This document shows, piece by piece, positions 1-10,985 of a DNA stretch of 64,000 nt. The stretch spans positions 21,864,502 through 21,928,501 of the forward strand of contig NC_089591.1 of assembly GCF_019320115.1 (NCBI RefSeq), read 5' to 3'. This stretch comes from Miscanthus floridulus. Lineage: Eukaryota > Streptophyta > Magnoliopsida > Poales > Poaceae. The position numbers were made by a program, and so were the translations under genes. Below the pieces are notes generated by a model. The model did not search any database. It worked only from the letters and a program-made list of their open reading frames with translations, and was not told the DNA's origin. Every line of letters begins with the position of its first letter. Position 1 is the first letter of the stretch.

Positions 1-1200
1 ATAAAGCTTTGCTCGTTCTTCAACGCGATCTCAAAAAAGGTCATTGATGTGTCCACGCTAGAGCAGCTGCAGTGGGACATAGCCGAAACTCTCATTACGC
101 TTGAGATGCATTTTCCGCTGACTTACTTTGATATCTCATTGCATCTTCTCATTCATCTTGTTGACCAAATTAGAGCCCTTGGCCCAATGTACCTGCATCA
201 GATGTTTTCTTTCGAAAGATTGATGAAAGTTTTCAGGAGGTATGTTAGGAACAGATTTAGGCCAGAAGGGGGCATGGTTGAAGGATGGTCAACGGAGGAG
301 GCCATTGAGTTCTGCACATATTATCTGGACATCAAAAGGGTCGGAGTTCCATAATCTCGTCATGAGGGAGGACTACGTGGCAAAGGAATGATCGGGGAGA
401 AATCTGTTATAGTAGATGACCCTATTTCTTTCAGACAGGCATAGTTCGCTGTCCTCTAGCAAGCTGAGGGTGTGATGCCATACATTGACAAGCATAGGCA
501 ATCGTTGCAAACTCTGTATCCGAGTAGGTCACAGGCTTGGCTAGATAAAAAACATAAGGAGGAATTTGTCGGCTGGTTGCGACGTTGCTTGCTTGGAATA
601 AAGTTGGGTAATCAACTAGATGCCTTAGCCAAGGGGCCTTCGAGTACATATCTTAAGTACCAAGGGTATGAGATCAATGGATTCACATTTTACACAAAAA
701 AGCAAGATGGAAAGAGCATATACCAAAATTGTGGTGTTTGTTTTGATGCTCACAACGAGAACGACAACGTGCAGGTGACATACTATGGTTTCATAGAGGA
801 GATATGGGAGCTAGCCTATGGTCCATTGAAGGCAGCTCTTTTTCACTGCCAGTGGGTCCGGCTCGAGGAAATCAACAATGACAGCGAAGGGTTCACTACC
901 ATTGATCTCATTAAGACCGCATACAGAGACGACCCCTTCATCCTTACAAGAGATGTTATGCATGTCTTCTATGCAAGGGACAACAAGACAAAAGGAAGGC
1001 TAAAAGTAGTACTAGAAGGGAAAAGGAAGATTGTTGGTGTAGATGGAGTGACAGACGAAGAAGACTACAGGGGCTATCAGGAAATGCATCCATTCGGGGC
1101 GAACGTACCCCTACCTATCCTTCAAGAGGGTGACGAACCTGCTTATGTACAAATTGATCACAATGAGGCCCTCATTGTTGATGCACCTAAAGATAGTTAG
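1..1200 (+). pseudogene. CACTA-1 TNPD (TNP2-like) transposase, C-terminal part, broken
   Basis: This is the C-terminal half of an En/Spm (CACTA) TNPD-type transposase, cut by the left edge of the window. The frame is already open at base 1. Residues from about 17 to 117 match the DUF4218 region (HFPLTYFDISLHLLIHL, then RNRFRPEGGMVEGW). The second part, from about base 472, matches DUF4216 (FTFYTKKQDG, YYGFIEEIWELAYG, DPFILTRDVMHVFYARD) and ends in an acidic tail. Both parts lie in the same frame and are separated by stops at 352, 442 and 457, so the gene is inactive as read. There are no other frameshifts across 1.2 kb, which suggests modest decay. The family assignment is established knowledge; the link to the arrays downstream is inferred from position. 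Confidence 0.85.
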
Positions 1201-1484
1201 ATTATTGTTAACTATGTAATCATTATGCAGAAGTTGTATCAGTAATTTGCACTAAATATTTAATTTATATTTTGTGCGCATCTCTACAATTTAATTATTG
1301 ACTATGTAATCAAATATTAAGATGATGTTCACAAACACTATTATTTGATAATTATAGACCATTAATTAATTATCATAGAATTAAATAATCAATAGGTGGG
1401 CCAAACTTTTTTGATTTTGCATTTATTATTTAGTAGTGCATTACGATGGGATAAAAGAAAAAAATAAAACCATTCTAACTGAAC

Positions 1485-1582
1485 TCCCTATCCTAACTTA
1501 GTGGTTAAGGCCGCGCACTCTCGACCCCATGACCCACGCTCGAATCTCAGGCGGGCCAAACTTTTTTATATTTTTTACAAAA
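1485..1582 (+). repeat. tRNA-like module with Pol III A/B-box resemblance
   Basis: A segment with TAGTGGTTAAGG (like a tRNA A box) is followed about 45 bases later by GCTCGAATCTC (a decayed B box, GGTTCGANTCC) and then a run of six T. It lies just before the first subterminal array of CACTA-1. Similar modules occur at about 4455-4690 and twice in CACTA-2. It does not fold as a good tRNA, so it is a SINE-like or tRNA-derived repeat at most. Confidence 0.45.
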
Positions 1583-1649
1583 AGGTTGCGATGGCAGGCT
1601 CCAAACCTATAGTGTTTTTTTATATTTTTTTACTACAAGATGGCGGCAG

Positions 1650-1775
1650 GGCCCTTCACTGCCGGTTTTGGTTTTAAAACTGGCAGTGATAGCTTCTATC
1701 ATAGTCGATTACTCAAATCGACACAGAAGGCCTAATTCACTGTTGGTTTTTAAACTAAAACCGACAGTGATGTGT
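1650..1775. repeat. CACTA-1 subterminal inverted motif pairs (TCACTGCCGGTTTT type)
   Basis: Two short palindromic units are visible. Each pairs a CACTG(C/T)CGGTTTT-like left half with an AAAAC(T/C)G(G/A)CAGTGAT right half. The same motif recurs at 2305-2427, 4345-4443 and 4722-4843. Arrays of short motifs in both orientations are where CACTA transposases of the TNPA type bind near element ends. Confidence 0.7.
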
Positions 1776-2304
1776 AGATGCTACTCACATGCCAATAGTG
1801 CTCCCATGACCACAATAGTTAGAACACTGCTCCCACCTACCTCGACAACTTTAGTTCAAAAATAAAAATGTACAACGACTGCTAGCCCCTATAAAATGGC
1901 CCTCGGCCAGGAGCTAGCCTCTCCATGCATGTTGGTTTCAGCCAGGCCTTATCGGCCATGATATAATGTTTTCCTCTCACAGTAAACCTCAGATATCGTT
2001 ATGCATCGTAGTCCACCAAAATAGTGCACACATGAGGTACTAGAAGAATGCTACTATGGTACACATGAGGTGGTTAAACTATAATGTGTTGATACACATT
2101 GATGGTAACATTGACCTATACGCAAATAGGTATTTGTTATCGTATATGGAATTTTAGTGTAAGGTCTTTGTTATCGTATATGTTACTTATTTCTAATTTT
2201 TTGTAATTTTTTTATGTATTTTATTACTATCTAAATAAATGTATCGTTCTTGTTAAAACTTTCCCACTGTAGTATCTAAATAAATATATCCTTTACATAT
2301 ATGC
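1776..2304. other. AT-rich spacer, no gene seen
   Basis: No coding region longer than chance and no recognisable repeat was found here. It lies between two CACTA-1 motif arrays and is probably element interior. Confidence 0.5.
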
Positions 2305-2427
2305 ACCTTCACTATCGGTTCTATTTAGAAACTGACAGTGATAGCCACCTTCACTGTCGGTTCTATTTAGAAACCAGCAGAGATTACCACCTTCACTATC
2401 GGTTCTATTTAAAAACCGGCAGTGATG
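2305..2427. repeat. CACTA-1 subterminal array, three units
   Basis: Three consecutive units of about 43 bp each begin CACCTTCACT(A/G)TCGGTTCTATTTA and end in GGCAGTGAT-like sequence. The array stops directly before a pyrimidine-rich leader and a small gene, as happens again at 4722-4860, where an array is followed by a TATA box. Confidence 0.75.
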
Positions 2428-2792
2428 TCCATGCCCCCTACATAAAACAAATTGTCGGCCACATACATCGATCCCACCCACCCACGAACTCTCTCAGTCT
2501 CATTTCTCACGTTTCACTCTCACCTCTCAAGACATCCACTCTCTCTCTCTACATGATTTGGTCATGGCTCCTGCATTTTTCAATGGTATTGATATGTTAT
2601 CTTCTCCAATATTGTATCTATATTCATTGATCTATATTTATATTCATGTTTCTTTGCATTCTACATTTATATATATTCTTATTCCTTGCATTCGATCTAT
2701 ATTTAATTATGTTGCCACATTTTACTTGGAAGAATTTTTTTTGTGCATATATTTTATGTTCATATTTTTTTGCATTTTATCCATCATGTGGT

Positions 2793-3249
2793 ATGAACAA
2801 CGGACCTCCCCCACCACAAGAACCAGGTTTCCAGCCTGGCGATGAGCCATTCACTCCTGATGTGGCCATTCCATGGTTCCCTATTCCAGCTATTGTATGA
2901 AATATTTTCCAACATCTTTTGTTTTTTATGCTAACAAATAAGTATAATTAGTTTAATATCATTGTTGCATGCATATATGTCGCAGACTACATCCCTAATA
3001 GATTGGCTGCGAACAACACTTAGCTGGTTCTTTATCTCGGACAGGGGCAGTGGTCGTTCAGTAGGTTACATCTATGGCCGGCCATTCTTTCGGTATTGTG
3101 AGGCACGAGAGAGTGCATTCATATGGGCATTGGACTTCATCGATACAAGCAGATACATAATCTGTGACATCAACTACCATATATGGCTACAGAGGTATGT
3201 TAGTGTGCATGGCCCGATCGATCCCGACAGTGATTCCAATAGTAATTAA
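2793..3249 (+). CDS. Small two-exon CACTA-associated gene of unknown function
   Basis: I do not recognise this gene. Exon 1 runs from an ATG at 2793 to 2894 and encodes a proline-rich segment (PPPPQEPGFQPGDEPF) ending at a GTATGA donor. Exon 2 begins after CGCAG at 2986 and runs to a stop at 3247-3249; both exons are in phase 0. The joined product is about 121 residues. Exon 2 carries SVGYIYGRPFFRYCEARES followed by ALDFI and IICDINYHIW, which faintly recalls the E...D spacing of RNase H-like folds, but this is a guess. A possible upstream exon (an ATG near 2558 in a pyrimidine-rich leader) has no clear splice acceptor to join to. It may be a TNPA-like accessory ORF of CACTA-1. Confidence 0.4.
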
Positions 3250-3378
3250 TGTTTAATTAGCTAGATTTTCAAGGTCGTAGTTTAATTAGGTTCTAATTTT
3301 AATATGTACGGCTTTGTGTGTTTAATTATTGTCATGCATGTAATTCGTGTAACATTTGTTGAGCATTTAGAAATATAC

Positions 3379-4310
3379 ATTCCGGTGTCATATTGGTCTC
3401 AAAATTATTCTCAGGCTTGCACATGCCACTTGTGAAGGAAACACCAAGTTTAGAATTTTCCGGAGATGGTTTGCTACTTTCTGAGATTTAATTGAATTTC
3501 CACGCGACGAGACCATTTAATTATAGGTTGAACTGAGTCTATCCACGAAAAGATCCAGAATGGTGCCAAACTTTTACACAGGCTCTAATGTGCCCTAGGG
3601 ATAAGAATTTTGTGGAGGTGGATGAAAAAATCTATTGGGTCCAAGATGAAATTCACCCTCTTTTGTCTCATTTGGCATAGAGAAAAATATAATAAATAAA
3701 AAATTGATCAGAAAAAACTAAGATCCTATGTGGGTCTTAATTTGGGTGTACATGCTTGCCAAAAAAATTTCAAGTCATTTCGACATAGGCGGAGTATACA
3801 TGCTCCACAGAGGTACATGTGTCATTTCATCGAACCATGACTATACACATAGGTTATCAAGGTTTCTATGGTTCATAGGCATTCCGGTGTCATATTGGTC
3901 TCAAACTTTTTCTTAGGATTGCACGTGCCACGTGTGAATGAAACATCAAGTTTGGGATTTTCCAGATATGGTGTGCTACTTTATGAGGTTTAATTGAATT
4001 TCCACATGACAAGATAGTTTAATTATAGGTTGAACTGAGTCTATCCACGAAAAGATCTAAAATAGTGCCAAACTTTTACACAGGCTCTAATGTGCCCTAG
4101 GGATAAGAATTTTGTGGAGGTGGATGAAAAAATCTATTGGGTCCAAGATAAAATTCACCCTCTTTTGTCTCATTCAGCACATAGAAAAATATAATTAATA
4201 AAATAATGATTAGAAAAACCTAAGATCCTGTGTGGGATCTTAATTTGGGTGTACAAGCTTGCCAAAAAAATTTCAAGCCATTTCGACATAGGAATACATA
4301 TGCTTCTATT
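3379..4310. repeat. 502-bp direct tandem duplication
   Basis: Two copies about 420 bp long, offset by 502 bp, share long identical blocks, for example ATTCCGGTGTCATATTGG at 3379 and 3881 and AGGTTGAACTGAGTC in both. A third partial copy of the tail (TTTCAAGCCATCTCGACATA) recurs near 4530. Differences are scattered substitutions and small indels. No coding capacity was seen. Confidence 0.85.
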
Positions 4311-4344
4311 TATTCAGTATATAAAAGAATTTTTTTAATATATA

Positions 4345-4843
4345 TAAACATCACTCTCGGTTTCAAAAAATCGGCAGTGATGAGAAGAAACCGACAGTGA
4401 TGCTTGTTATCACTGTTGGTTTATTTTGAAAACTGACAGTGATATATAAAAAATTAAAAAAAATTACGCCAGCCCTCGGGTTTGAGCTTGGGTCTCGGGC
4501 TACAAAGTTCAGACACTTAACCAAAAAAAATTTCAAGCCATCTCGACATAGGAATACATATGCTTAATAAATTATAAAATTAAACCAAAAAAATTGAGCC
4601 GCTCGGGATTCAAACACAGGTATCGGAGGCTGAGTTGTAGGGTCTTAACCATTGAGCCTGTAGGAGGTATTCAAAAAGTGTGGAAAAGATAAGTTACTTA
4701 TGTTGTAACCGCTACACAACAATCACTGTCGGTTTAAAGAATGGCCTGGCAGTGATGTACCCCCATCACTATCGGTTTCTACTTACATCCAGCAGTGATG
4801 TACCCCCATCACTGTCGGTTTCTAATTAGAACCGGCAGTGATG
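4345..4843. repeat. CACTA-1 subterminal arrays flanking tRNA-like modules
   Basis: Two clusters, 4345-4443 and 4722-4843, contain repeated TCACTGTCGGTTT / CCGGCAGTGATG half-sites in both orientations. The second cluster has three units separated by the spacer TGTACCCCCATCACT. The best preserved half-sites of the family are at about 4808-4843, immediately upstream of a TATA box. Confidence 0.8.
4455..4690 (-). repeat. Two tRNA-like modules on the minus strand
   Basis: Read on the minus strand, both modules begin TGGTTAAG (A-box-like) and carry a B-box-like GCTCAAACCC or GTTTGAATCCC 40-50 bases later, followed by T runs. They sit between the two motif clusters of CACTA-1 and resemble the modules at 1485, 15588 and 16626. 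Their coding strand is opposite to the one at 1485. Confidence 0.4.
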
Positions 4844-4851
4844 AGGTCTGA

Positions 4852-4858
4852 TATAAAA
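4852..4858 (+). promoter_or_regulatory. TATA box (TATAAAA) of the CACTA-1 second gene
   Basis: TATAAAAGCCCGCC follows the last subterminal repeat by 9 bases and precedes a C-rich leader. A similar AATAAAAGCCTGCC follows a subterminal array inside CACTA-3 (about 20940), so array-then-TATA is a recurring arrangement in these elements. Confidence 0.6.
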
Positions 4859-4860
4859 GC

Positions 4861-5120
4861 CCGCCACGGGTTGAAAAATTTCAACCCCACGCCAACCGTT
4901 CCCAGCCTCGTGCTCTTCTTCTTCGACGCCGATGCCCATGCATCACCCCAAGCCGGAGCACCCATCCACCACCCCCCGCGCCGCCGTTCCTAGCCCCACG
5001 CTCCTCTTCTTCGACGCCGAGGCCCGTGCACCGCCCCACGCAGGAGCAACCATCCACCACCCCCCGTGCCGCCGTTCCAAGCCCTGCACTCCTCTTCTTT
5101 GACGCCGACGCATGTGCACC
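4861..5120 (+). other. 5' leader of the CACTA-1 Ulp1-type gene, left of the CACTA-2 insertion
   Basis: This C-rich stretch has three imperfect 80-90-bp tandem units (each with CTCTTCTTCTTCGACGCCGA-like and CCATCCACCACCCCCC). It continues on the far side of CACTA-2 at 17258, where GCCCCACGTCGGAGCACTCC resumes the same unit pattern. That continuity confirms that CACTA-2 inserted here. It is probably an untranslated leader, since no long open frame crosses the junction. Confidence 0.6.
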
Positions 5121-5883
5121 CACTACAAACTTCTAACCCTTGCGCAACGATGAGATAACGTTGCAATAGGCCCAATTTTGTTGCAAAAGGTAGTTCATAC
5201 CACAAAATCGCGTTTGTTGGCAATGGTTGCAAAAAGTCACGTTGCAATAAGAACTTGCAACCGTTGCTAGTTTGGCGTTGCAAGAGTTAGCTTTTCTTGC
5301 AACGTTGCCAAGCATTGCAATAGGATGTTATCGCAACATTCATTAGCGTGGCAATACGAGCACTTGCCACGTTTGTCTTCGTAGCGAGAGGTGGTAAATA
5401 CAACGAGCGATAGTGTGGCAATAGATTTTTGTTGCCACGCTATAATTTTGTTGCTTAAGGTGTTGTTGCCACGTCCGTTGTGCTGTGGCAAGTAAATCAT
5501 TTGCCACGCAAATGTAATCGTTGCGAGAGAGTATAAATTATTGCCACGCTTGTCTTGGCATGGCAATAGTATCATTTGCCACGCAAATTTATCCGTTGCG
5601 AGATACCGTTCATTATTGCCATGGCCGCGTTGCCGTTGCAACAGTATCATTTGCCACGCAATTTTATTCGTTGCGATATACCGTTCATTATTGCCATGAC
5701 CTCGGTGCTGTTGCAACAGTAGAATTTGCCACGCAATTTTATTCGTTGCGGAAGATTAATTGTTATTGCAACAATAGTCATGCCGTGGCAATAGTATTAT
5801 TTGCAACGTAAATAAGTCTGTTGCCATACAACATATTGCCACGCATCACGGCTTGTAGGTATAGCTTTTATTGCAACGCTAGT
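5121..5883. repeat. CACTA-2 3' subterminal array with a 75-bp tandem register
   Basis: TTGC(A/C)ACG motifs occur dozens of times in both orientations. From 5503 the motif GCCACGCAA recurs at 5578, 5653, 5728 and 5803 (the last as GCAACG), exactly 75 bp apart, so the array grew by tandem duplication of a multi-motif unit. In En/Spm such motifs are TNPA binding sites; the equivalent role here is inferred. Confidence 0.85.
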
Positions 5884-6061
5884 AACATTTAATTTTGGTT
5901 TAATAAATCATCATTGCAAATCAATAAACCATATCAAAAGCAATTGCACCCACATATATTAATTATAATTAATCATTCAATATGTTGCCAAACCCATGAA
6001 ATAGTAGCTAAAATCATAAACGAGTGTACAATTAACACATTATTTGACAACTTTTTACAAA

Positions 6062-7372
6062 CTTCCTAACATCTATGCAGCACTTGAGAAAATTCCTAGC
6101 TGCCCAACATGTCGTCTCCTCGGCTATGTCCTCGCTTGATTATGAGCCTCCCACCGAAACCTTGTCCACCTACTGCCAAAAGAATATGATTGGGATATTA
6201 GAACAATATTAAGTTTACTAATTTTTGCACAAATGTAAAGAGATGAAGATTTGGATAGAATATGGTTGTAATTAAGCAAAAGTAGAATTAAGCAAAATGG
6301 AATGAGTGTTGTCAATTTAATTTAGCAAAAGTAGAACTAAAAATTACAAAGCCTAGTACTACAGCAAGTACTCAATGAACAGCACCTCCTGCTGGGAGCC
6401 GCATATAGATCATTAATGATGAAATACAGCACAAAAAGACATTTTGACATTATAAGAACTGTGCACAAGGTTGTCTGATAACATATTGTAGTTATTACCA
6501 TCTTCTTTTTCTAATTTCTTGTTTTATTCATCAGCTGCTATGAACCAATCCAACCCATGAATTTGTAACTAAACATATTATGTTGATGGCACGCCAATCC
6601 ATTTCAGTTCTTGCAAAGGATTATGTGACAGAATATATATACACACACACACATTGGAAAAGGTATAAAAAGGTCGAATGCATGCGGGCAGAAAGATCAA
6701 CAAGAATTTTCTTTTACCTTTTTCAGCTCCTCAAAGTTTGCTATTGTAGACCGCTACAAGTTTCCTTTATGCCTGGTGTGTCCAAAGAAGCGACTGTGTG
6801 AAAAACAAATACAAGTAGGGGAGGTAGCATAGAGCATCTATCTGTACAGGAGGTAGCATAGAGCATCTATCTGTATAAGCACAAAAGGACAAGCATTTGA
6901 GTAGTCAGTTCTGACATTTTAAATCGAGCTATTTCTATATCTGAGTAACAAAAAATTGTGCTTCATCTAATTAAATAAGTTCAAACATTGCAATTTGAGC
7001 TGTTTGATATATCTATGTATCCAATAAAGTAGAGGACCAGCATGCATTGAGTTGCAACTACTAATTAGAGAACAATCAAAGTCATTTTGAACTCTGAATA
7101 ACGAGTACTGGCTATTAGCCATGCTTGCTTCATGAATAGTCGGACAACCACCCCCAGCCTCTGCATGAGAGGGTGCTTATTGGCATACTTCCTAACATCT
7201 ATGCAGCACTTGAGAAATTCCTAGCAGCCCAACATGTCATCGCCTCGGCTATGTCCTCGCTTGATTATGAGCCTCCCACTGAAACCTTGTCCACCTACTG
7301 CCAAAAGAATATGATTGGGATATTAGAACAATATTAAGTTTACTAAATTTTGCACAAATGTAAAGAGATGAA
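6062..7372 (-). repeat. About 190-bp direct duplication including the TNPA terminal exon
   Basis: The segment starting CTTCCTAACATCTATGCAGC at 6062 recurs at 7188 with a few differences and a one-base indel. Both copies keep the same candidate splice acceptor and short coding tail on the minus strand: a stop codon at 6140-6142 in one copy and at 7265-7267 in the other. The sequence between copies is AT-rich and non-coding, so two alternative last exons are possible. Confidence 0.8.
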
Positions 7373-10300
7373 GATATAAAATGGTTCTAATTTCTAATTT
7401 CATATACAAAAGCCATCAACCAAGCTTTTGCATAGTTGAAGTTCTACTGCAATCCTGCCTGAAGGCGTTGCATATGTTACAGTAGCAGCTGCCTTCTCTG
7501 AATTTTTAAGGCAGCAACAGTTTAGTTGATTAGAAAAATCATAACTTGAGTTGTAGACAACGAAAAATTATATTCTTTAACAATACGGAAAGCCCATGAA
7601 ATTCTCTACATCTTTCTAGTTATTTGTTAAATAAGATTCTGCAGTTATCATGGTCAAAAACACAAACAACCACTGCTGTCCAGACCTAGGTCAAAACCTA
7701 ACCGGCTACTTTCAAAATTCATAACTGCAAATAGAGAGACATGGGAGAGCTGGAGGTCGGCGATGTGTAGCAATTGGTGCAGGTGCGAGTGTGACAGCTA
7801 CAACTTAATGTCATGGTTACCAGAAGCTACTTGGCATAGAGAAATTCAGCCTAGCAACAGCATTAGCCACTAATAATCATGGTTACCTATCCAAGCATTG
7901 TCATACACCCCATTTCCCCTACCATCATGCTACTGAATTGAATAATAAAAAGAGAACAGAGTAAAGGGAGCACACTTAAGCTTGAAAACACGGGCAAACA
8001 ATAGAAGTTAGGCACTAGGAATTAAGTCTCTGGTCTTGCGCATACCTAATCAAGGAGTGGTAAAGTGGCAAATGGTGAGTGATTAGCATTTGAGCCCATC
8101 AACCTCAGCTAGTACATACTGGCTATAGGATCAGATGATATCTGAAAAAAATTGAGCCCTTGCTGCCTTATTACAGGGAAGAGCAAGATGCATAGCAGAT
8201 GCACCATCCTTCAATTTCTCATTATTGACAACATGTTCTGTTTTCCAGTCAAGTTTTAGAAATCTCATAGAGGACTACAATTATTCAAAAATACAATGGA
8301 AATTCACATGAATACTAAAAAAACATTTTAAAAAATGGAAAGCCCTATGAATTGTTGTTACCTTATTCACCCAATCTGGAAAAGCAACACTGAACAGAGG
8401 TGTTTGTAGTTTGGTATTTTGGTAGAATATTCAACATTTCCTGTTTACATATTTAATAGTGTGATCACATAAGAAGCTACGTCAAACAGAAAAAAGCAGC
8501 ACTGTTAATATTACTCCATTTAAAAACCATGTTAAGTGTTTCATTTAAAAATTAGAAAGTGAGTAGTAAGAAAAGTTTGATATCATCATAAAATATACTC
8601 TATTGGCAATCATAATACAGGAACATTTTTTCTCTATTATTATGAGCTCTCTACTTGGCAGCACTTTGGACTCCTGCCATAGTCAATTCTTCTGGAGGCC
8701 TTGCTTAGCCTGTTAACCGAAGATTCCAATCTAGGCAAGAGATAGCCAATGTTTTTTCTTATAGGAAATAACACTATTCTTATACAGGATTAATTGTTTT
8801 TATACAAGAGCAAATGCTATACCTAATGTCTGTTTGCATACTTCCTTCATCATAATGCAAAATTCAGGGGACACTCCCATCCAGTACTACATAAGCACAT
8901 CACTCCTCTCCAAAATATGTTATTCAGCCATACGCAGCTCAAAATAGGTCACCATGTGATTGTATTATATATTCTACAACAATATATATATAGACACAGT
9001 GCTTGGCCATGTGATTCACCCAAGTAATACAGAGTACTGGAATTTGTACAGATACAATAAAATCATTCACCAAATATTGTGTTTTCATATAAATCAGCCA
9101 CTATCAACTGACAGATACAAACCAAATCAGGCACTTTCAGTACTAGAGGGGGTAACAGCGAGATATGAACCAGATGCGATAGAGATAGTAGGAATAATTA
9201 ATATTAATAGCTAACGATTTCGATGCTATCGAACGCACCCAAATCTAAATCACAATGAAGCACAAGGAACATATCGATCACCAGAAAACAATTGTTGTAA
9301 AAAGGCAGGAGAAACATTGCATTGAAACGAAGATCATATCATGATGTAGGCACGAGATGGGTTGGGTTTGGCTGGGCTGGACCATGCACCTTTCTGCTGT
9401 TATCATGGTCAAAAAACACAAACACCCACTGCTGTCCAGACCAAGGTCAAAACCTGACCGGCTACTTTCAAAATTCATAACTCTAATTCTCTAGGTCTAA
9501 AATCATGACCTTTCACGACGACAAACATCTCTAAACCCTCTACAACTTTTGTATTATCAAGTATCATAGAAAAGGTAGATTACTACTCAGAACAACTCAC
9601 CCAATCAAACCTGCACAAGCTGCAGTTTTCAGCACGCATGTTCAATGTATTTTCTACATTTCCTAGTTCAACAAGGAAGGTCACATTTGATAAAATTTCA
9701 TTAAATCATGCAAGAATTTAGATTCCAATTAGCTGGTTGTTACCTTCCTCCTTTTGGGATTATTTCTTGTCCTATTCATCAGCTGTTGTGAAGTGATATA
9801 TGTCTTCAATGCAGTCACATTTGCAGTGTTTTCGTTGAAAAGAGCTCTGCTGGGAGGTGCAGTACTTCTAGTGTAGTGTGTAGGTGCTGGTGCACCTTTT
9901 TGTACGGTGACAACGCTTCCAGGCTGAGTCTACAAACATCAAGTTGTTTGATCTATTTTAGCTACAGTTCAAGGTACATGGAACATAGTGAAATAATGTC
10001 ATTACCTCCTGTAACCCATCTTCATTTTCATTTTCATGTCCACCGGTCTCATCTTCCTCTTGTATGATTGGTGCAACTTGTGTACTGGCATTGTTTTGCA
10101 GGGTACTCTATACATACAAATATTGGGGGTGAAAGATTAGGCATCACAATCATAAGATTATCAAGAGTACAAAGGATAAAAAATTATTCTAATACCATAA
10201 TCATAGCTCCTTCTTTGTGCTGCGCTAGCATATTAAGGAATTCTTGCTTCATTTCTTCTCTTAAGTTTATCTTAGCATTTTCCAGGTCCTCTTGCATCCT

Positions 10301-10804
10301 CCTCCTATTTTCTTCTTTCTCCCTTTCCCTTTCTGCAGCTTCTTGCGCAATCTGTTCTTTGAGCTTGTCAACCTCCGCTTCTAAAGCAATGCTCTTCTCC
10401 CTAGCTGCAGCTTGAGCACGTGCATGTACTTCAAGGTTCTCTTTCATAAGTTCTCTGCGAGTTCGATACGTAGCCAAATATCCATGCCCATGTAATTTGG
10501 ATGATTTGATTTGTGTTGTTTCTTTGTAGCATGACTGGAAAATCATGTTCTCCTCAACAGTTGTAAGTGCTGGTCTATCAGGTTCTAATCCAATCTCACC
10601 AATTTTCATGGTTGCATTTTCCTAAATTAAATAACAGAACCTGTAAAGAGTTGCTTGACACTACCAGCAGCTATAAAAAAGGTTGATGAAACATTTACTT
10701 ACATATACTGAAGCTGATACAGGATTTGACCATGCGCCATGTTTTGTGTGAGTGGTCCTCCAAAGAAGAAGATCGCTTGGCTCTTCGCCAGTTTCTTGGT
10801 CTCT
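7265..10804 (-). CDS. CACTA-2 TNPA-like gene (Transposase_24 C-terminal part plus coiled coil)
   Basis: TNPA-type proteins bind subterminal motifs and help TNPD excise the element. I can trace five minus-strand exons, all joined in phase 0: 10804-10703, 10621-10196, 10107-10006, 9923-9744 and 7294-7265, giving about 279 residues. Exon 1 matches the conserved Transposase_24 stretch (ETGEEPSDLLLW, then GAWSNPVSASVY). Exon 2 contains VEENMIFQSCYKETT, a HGHGY motif, then about 90 residues rich in A/E/K/R that look like a coiled coil. Exon 4 is basic at its end (NRTRNNPKRRK). The earlier part of the Transposase_24 domain is not found between this exon and the TNPD stop. In maize En/Spm, TNPA exons lie downstream of TNPD and are spliced to an exon upstream of it; the same could apply, or the 5' part may be deleted. 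Confidence 0.7.
7373..9743 (-). other. Long non-coding interval, probably last intron of the TNPA-like gene
   Basis: No coding exon was found. The interval contains an 88-bp direct duplication: the block at about 7634-7721, containing TTATCATGGTCAAAAA and ACCGGCTACTTTCAAA, recurs at about 9397-9483. The rest is AT-rich without recognised repeats. Confidence 0.5.
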
Positions 10805-10985
10805 CTAGGATGCCAAAAAATTCAGCACACAAGTATTGCATCATAGAAGGGAAACCATTTGCAACTGTTACACATCCAGTGGCGTTGCAAAATGATAAAC
10901 ACACAAACAGCGAGCAGCAAGAACACACACACAGCGAGCAGCAAGAACAAACAGGAGCCCAATGCCTCTATTGCTTGAGAAAAAT

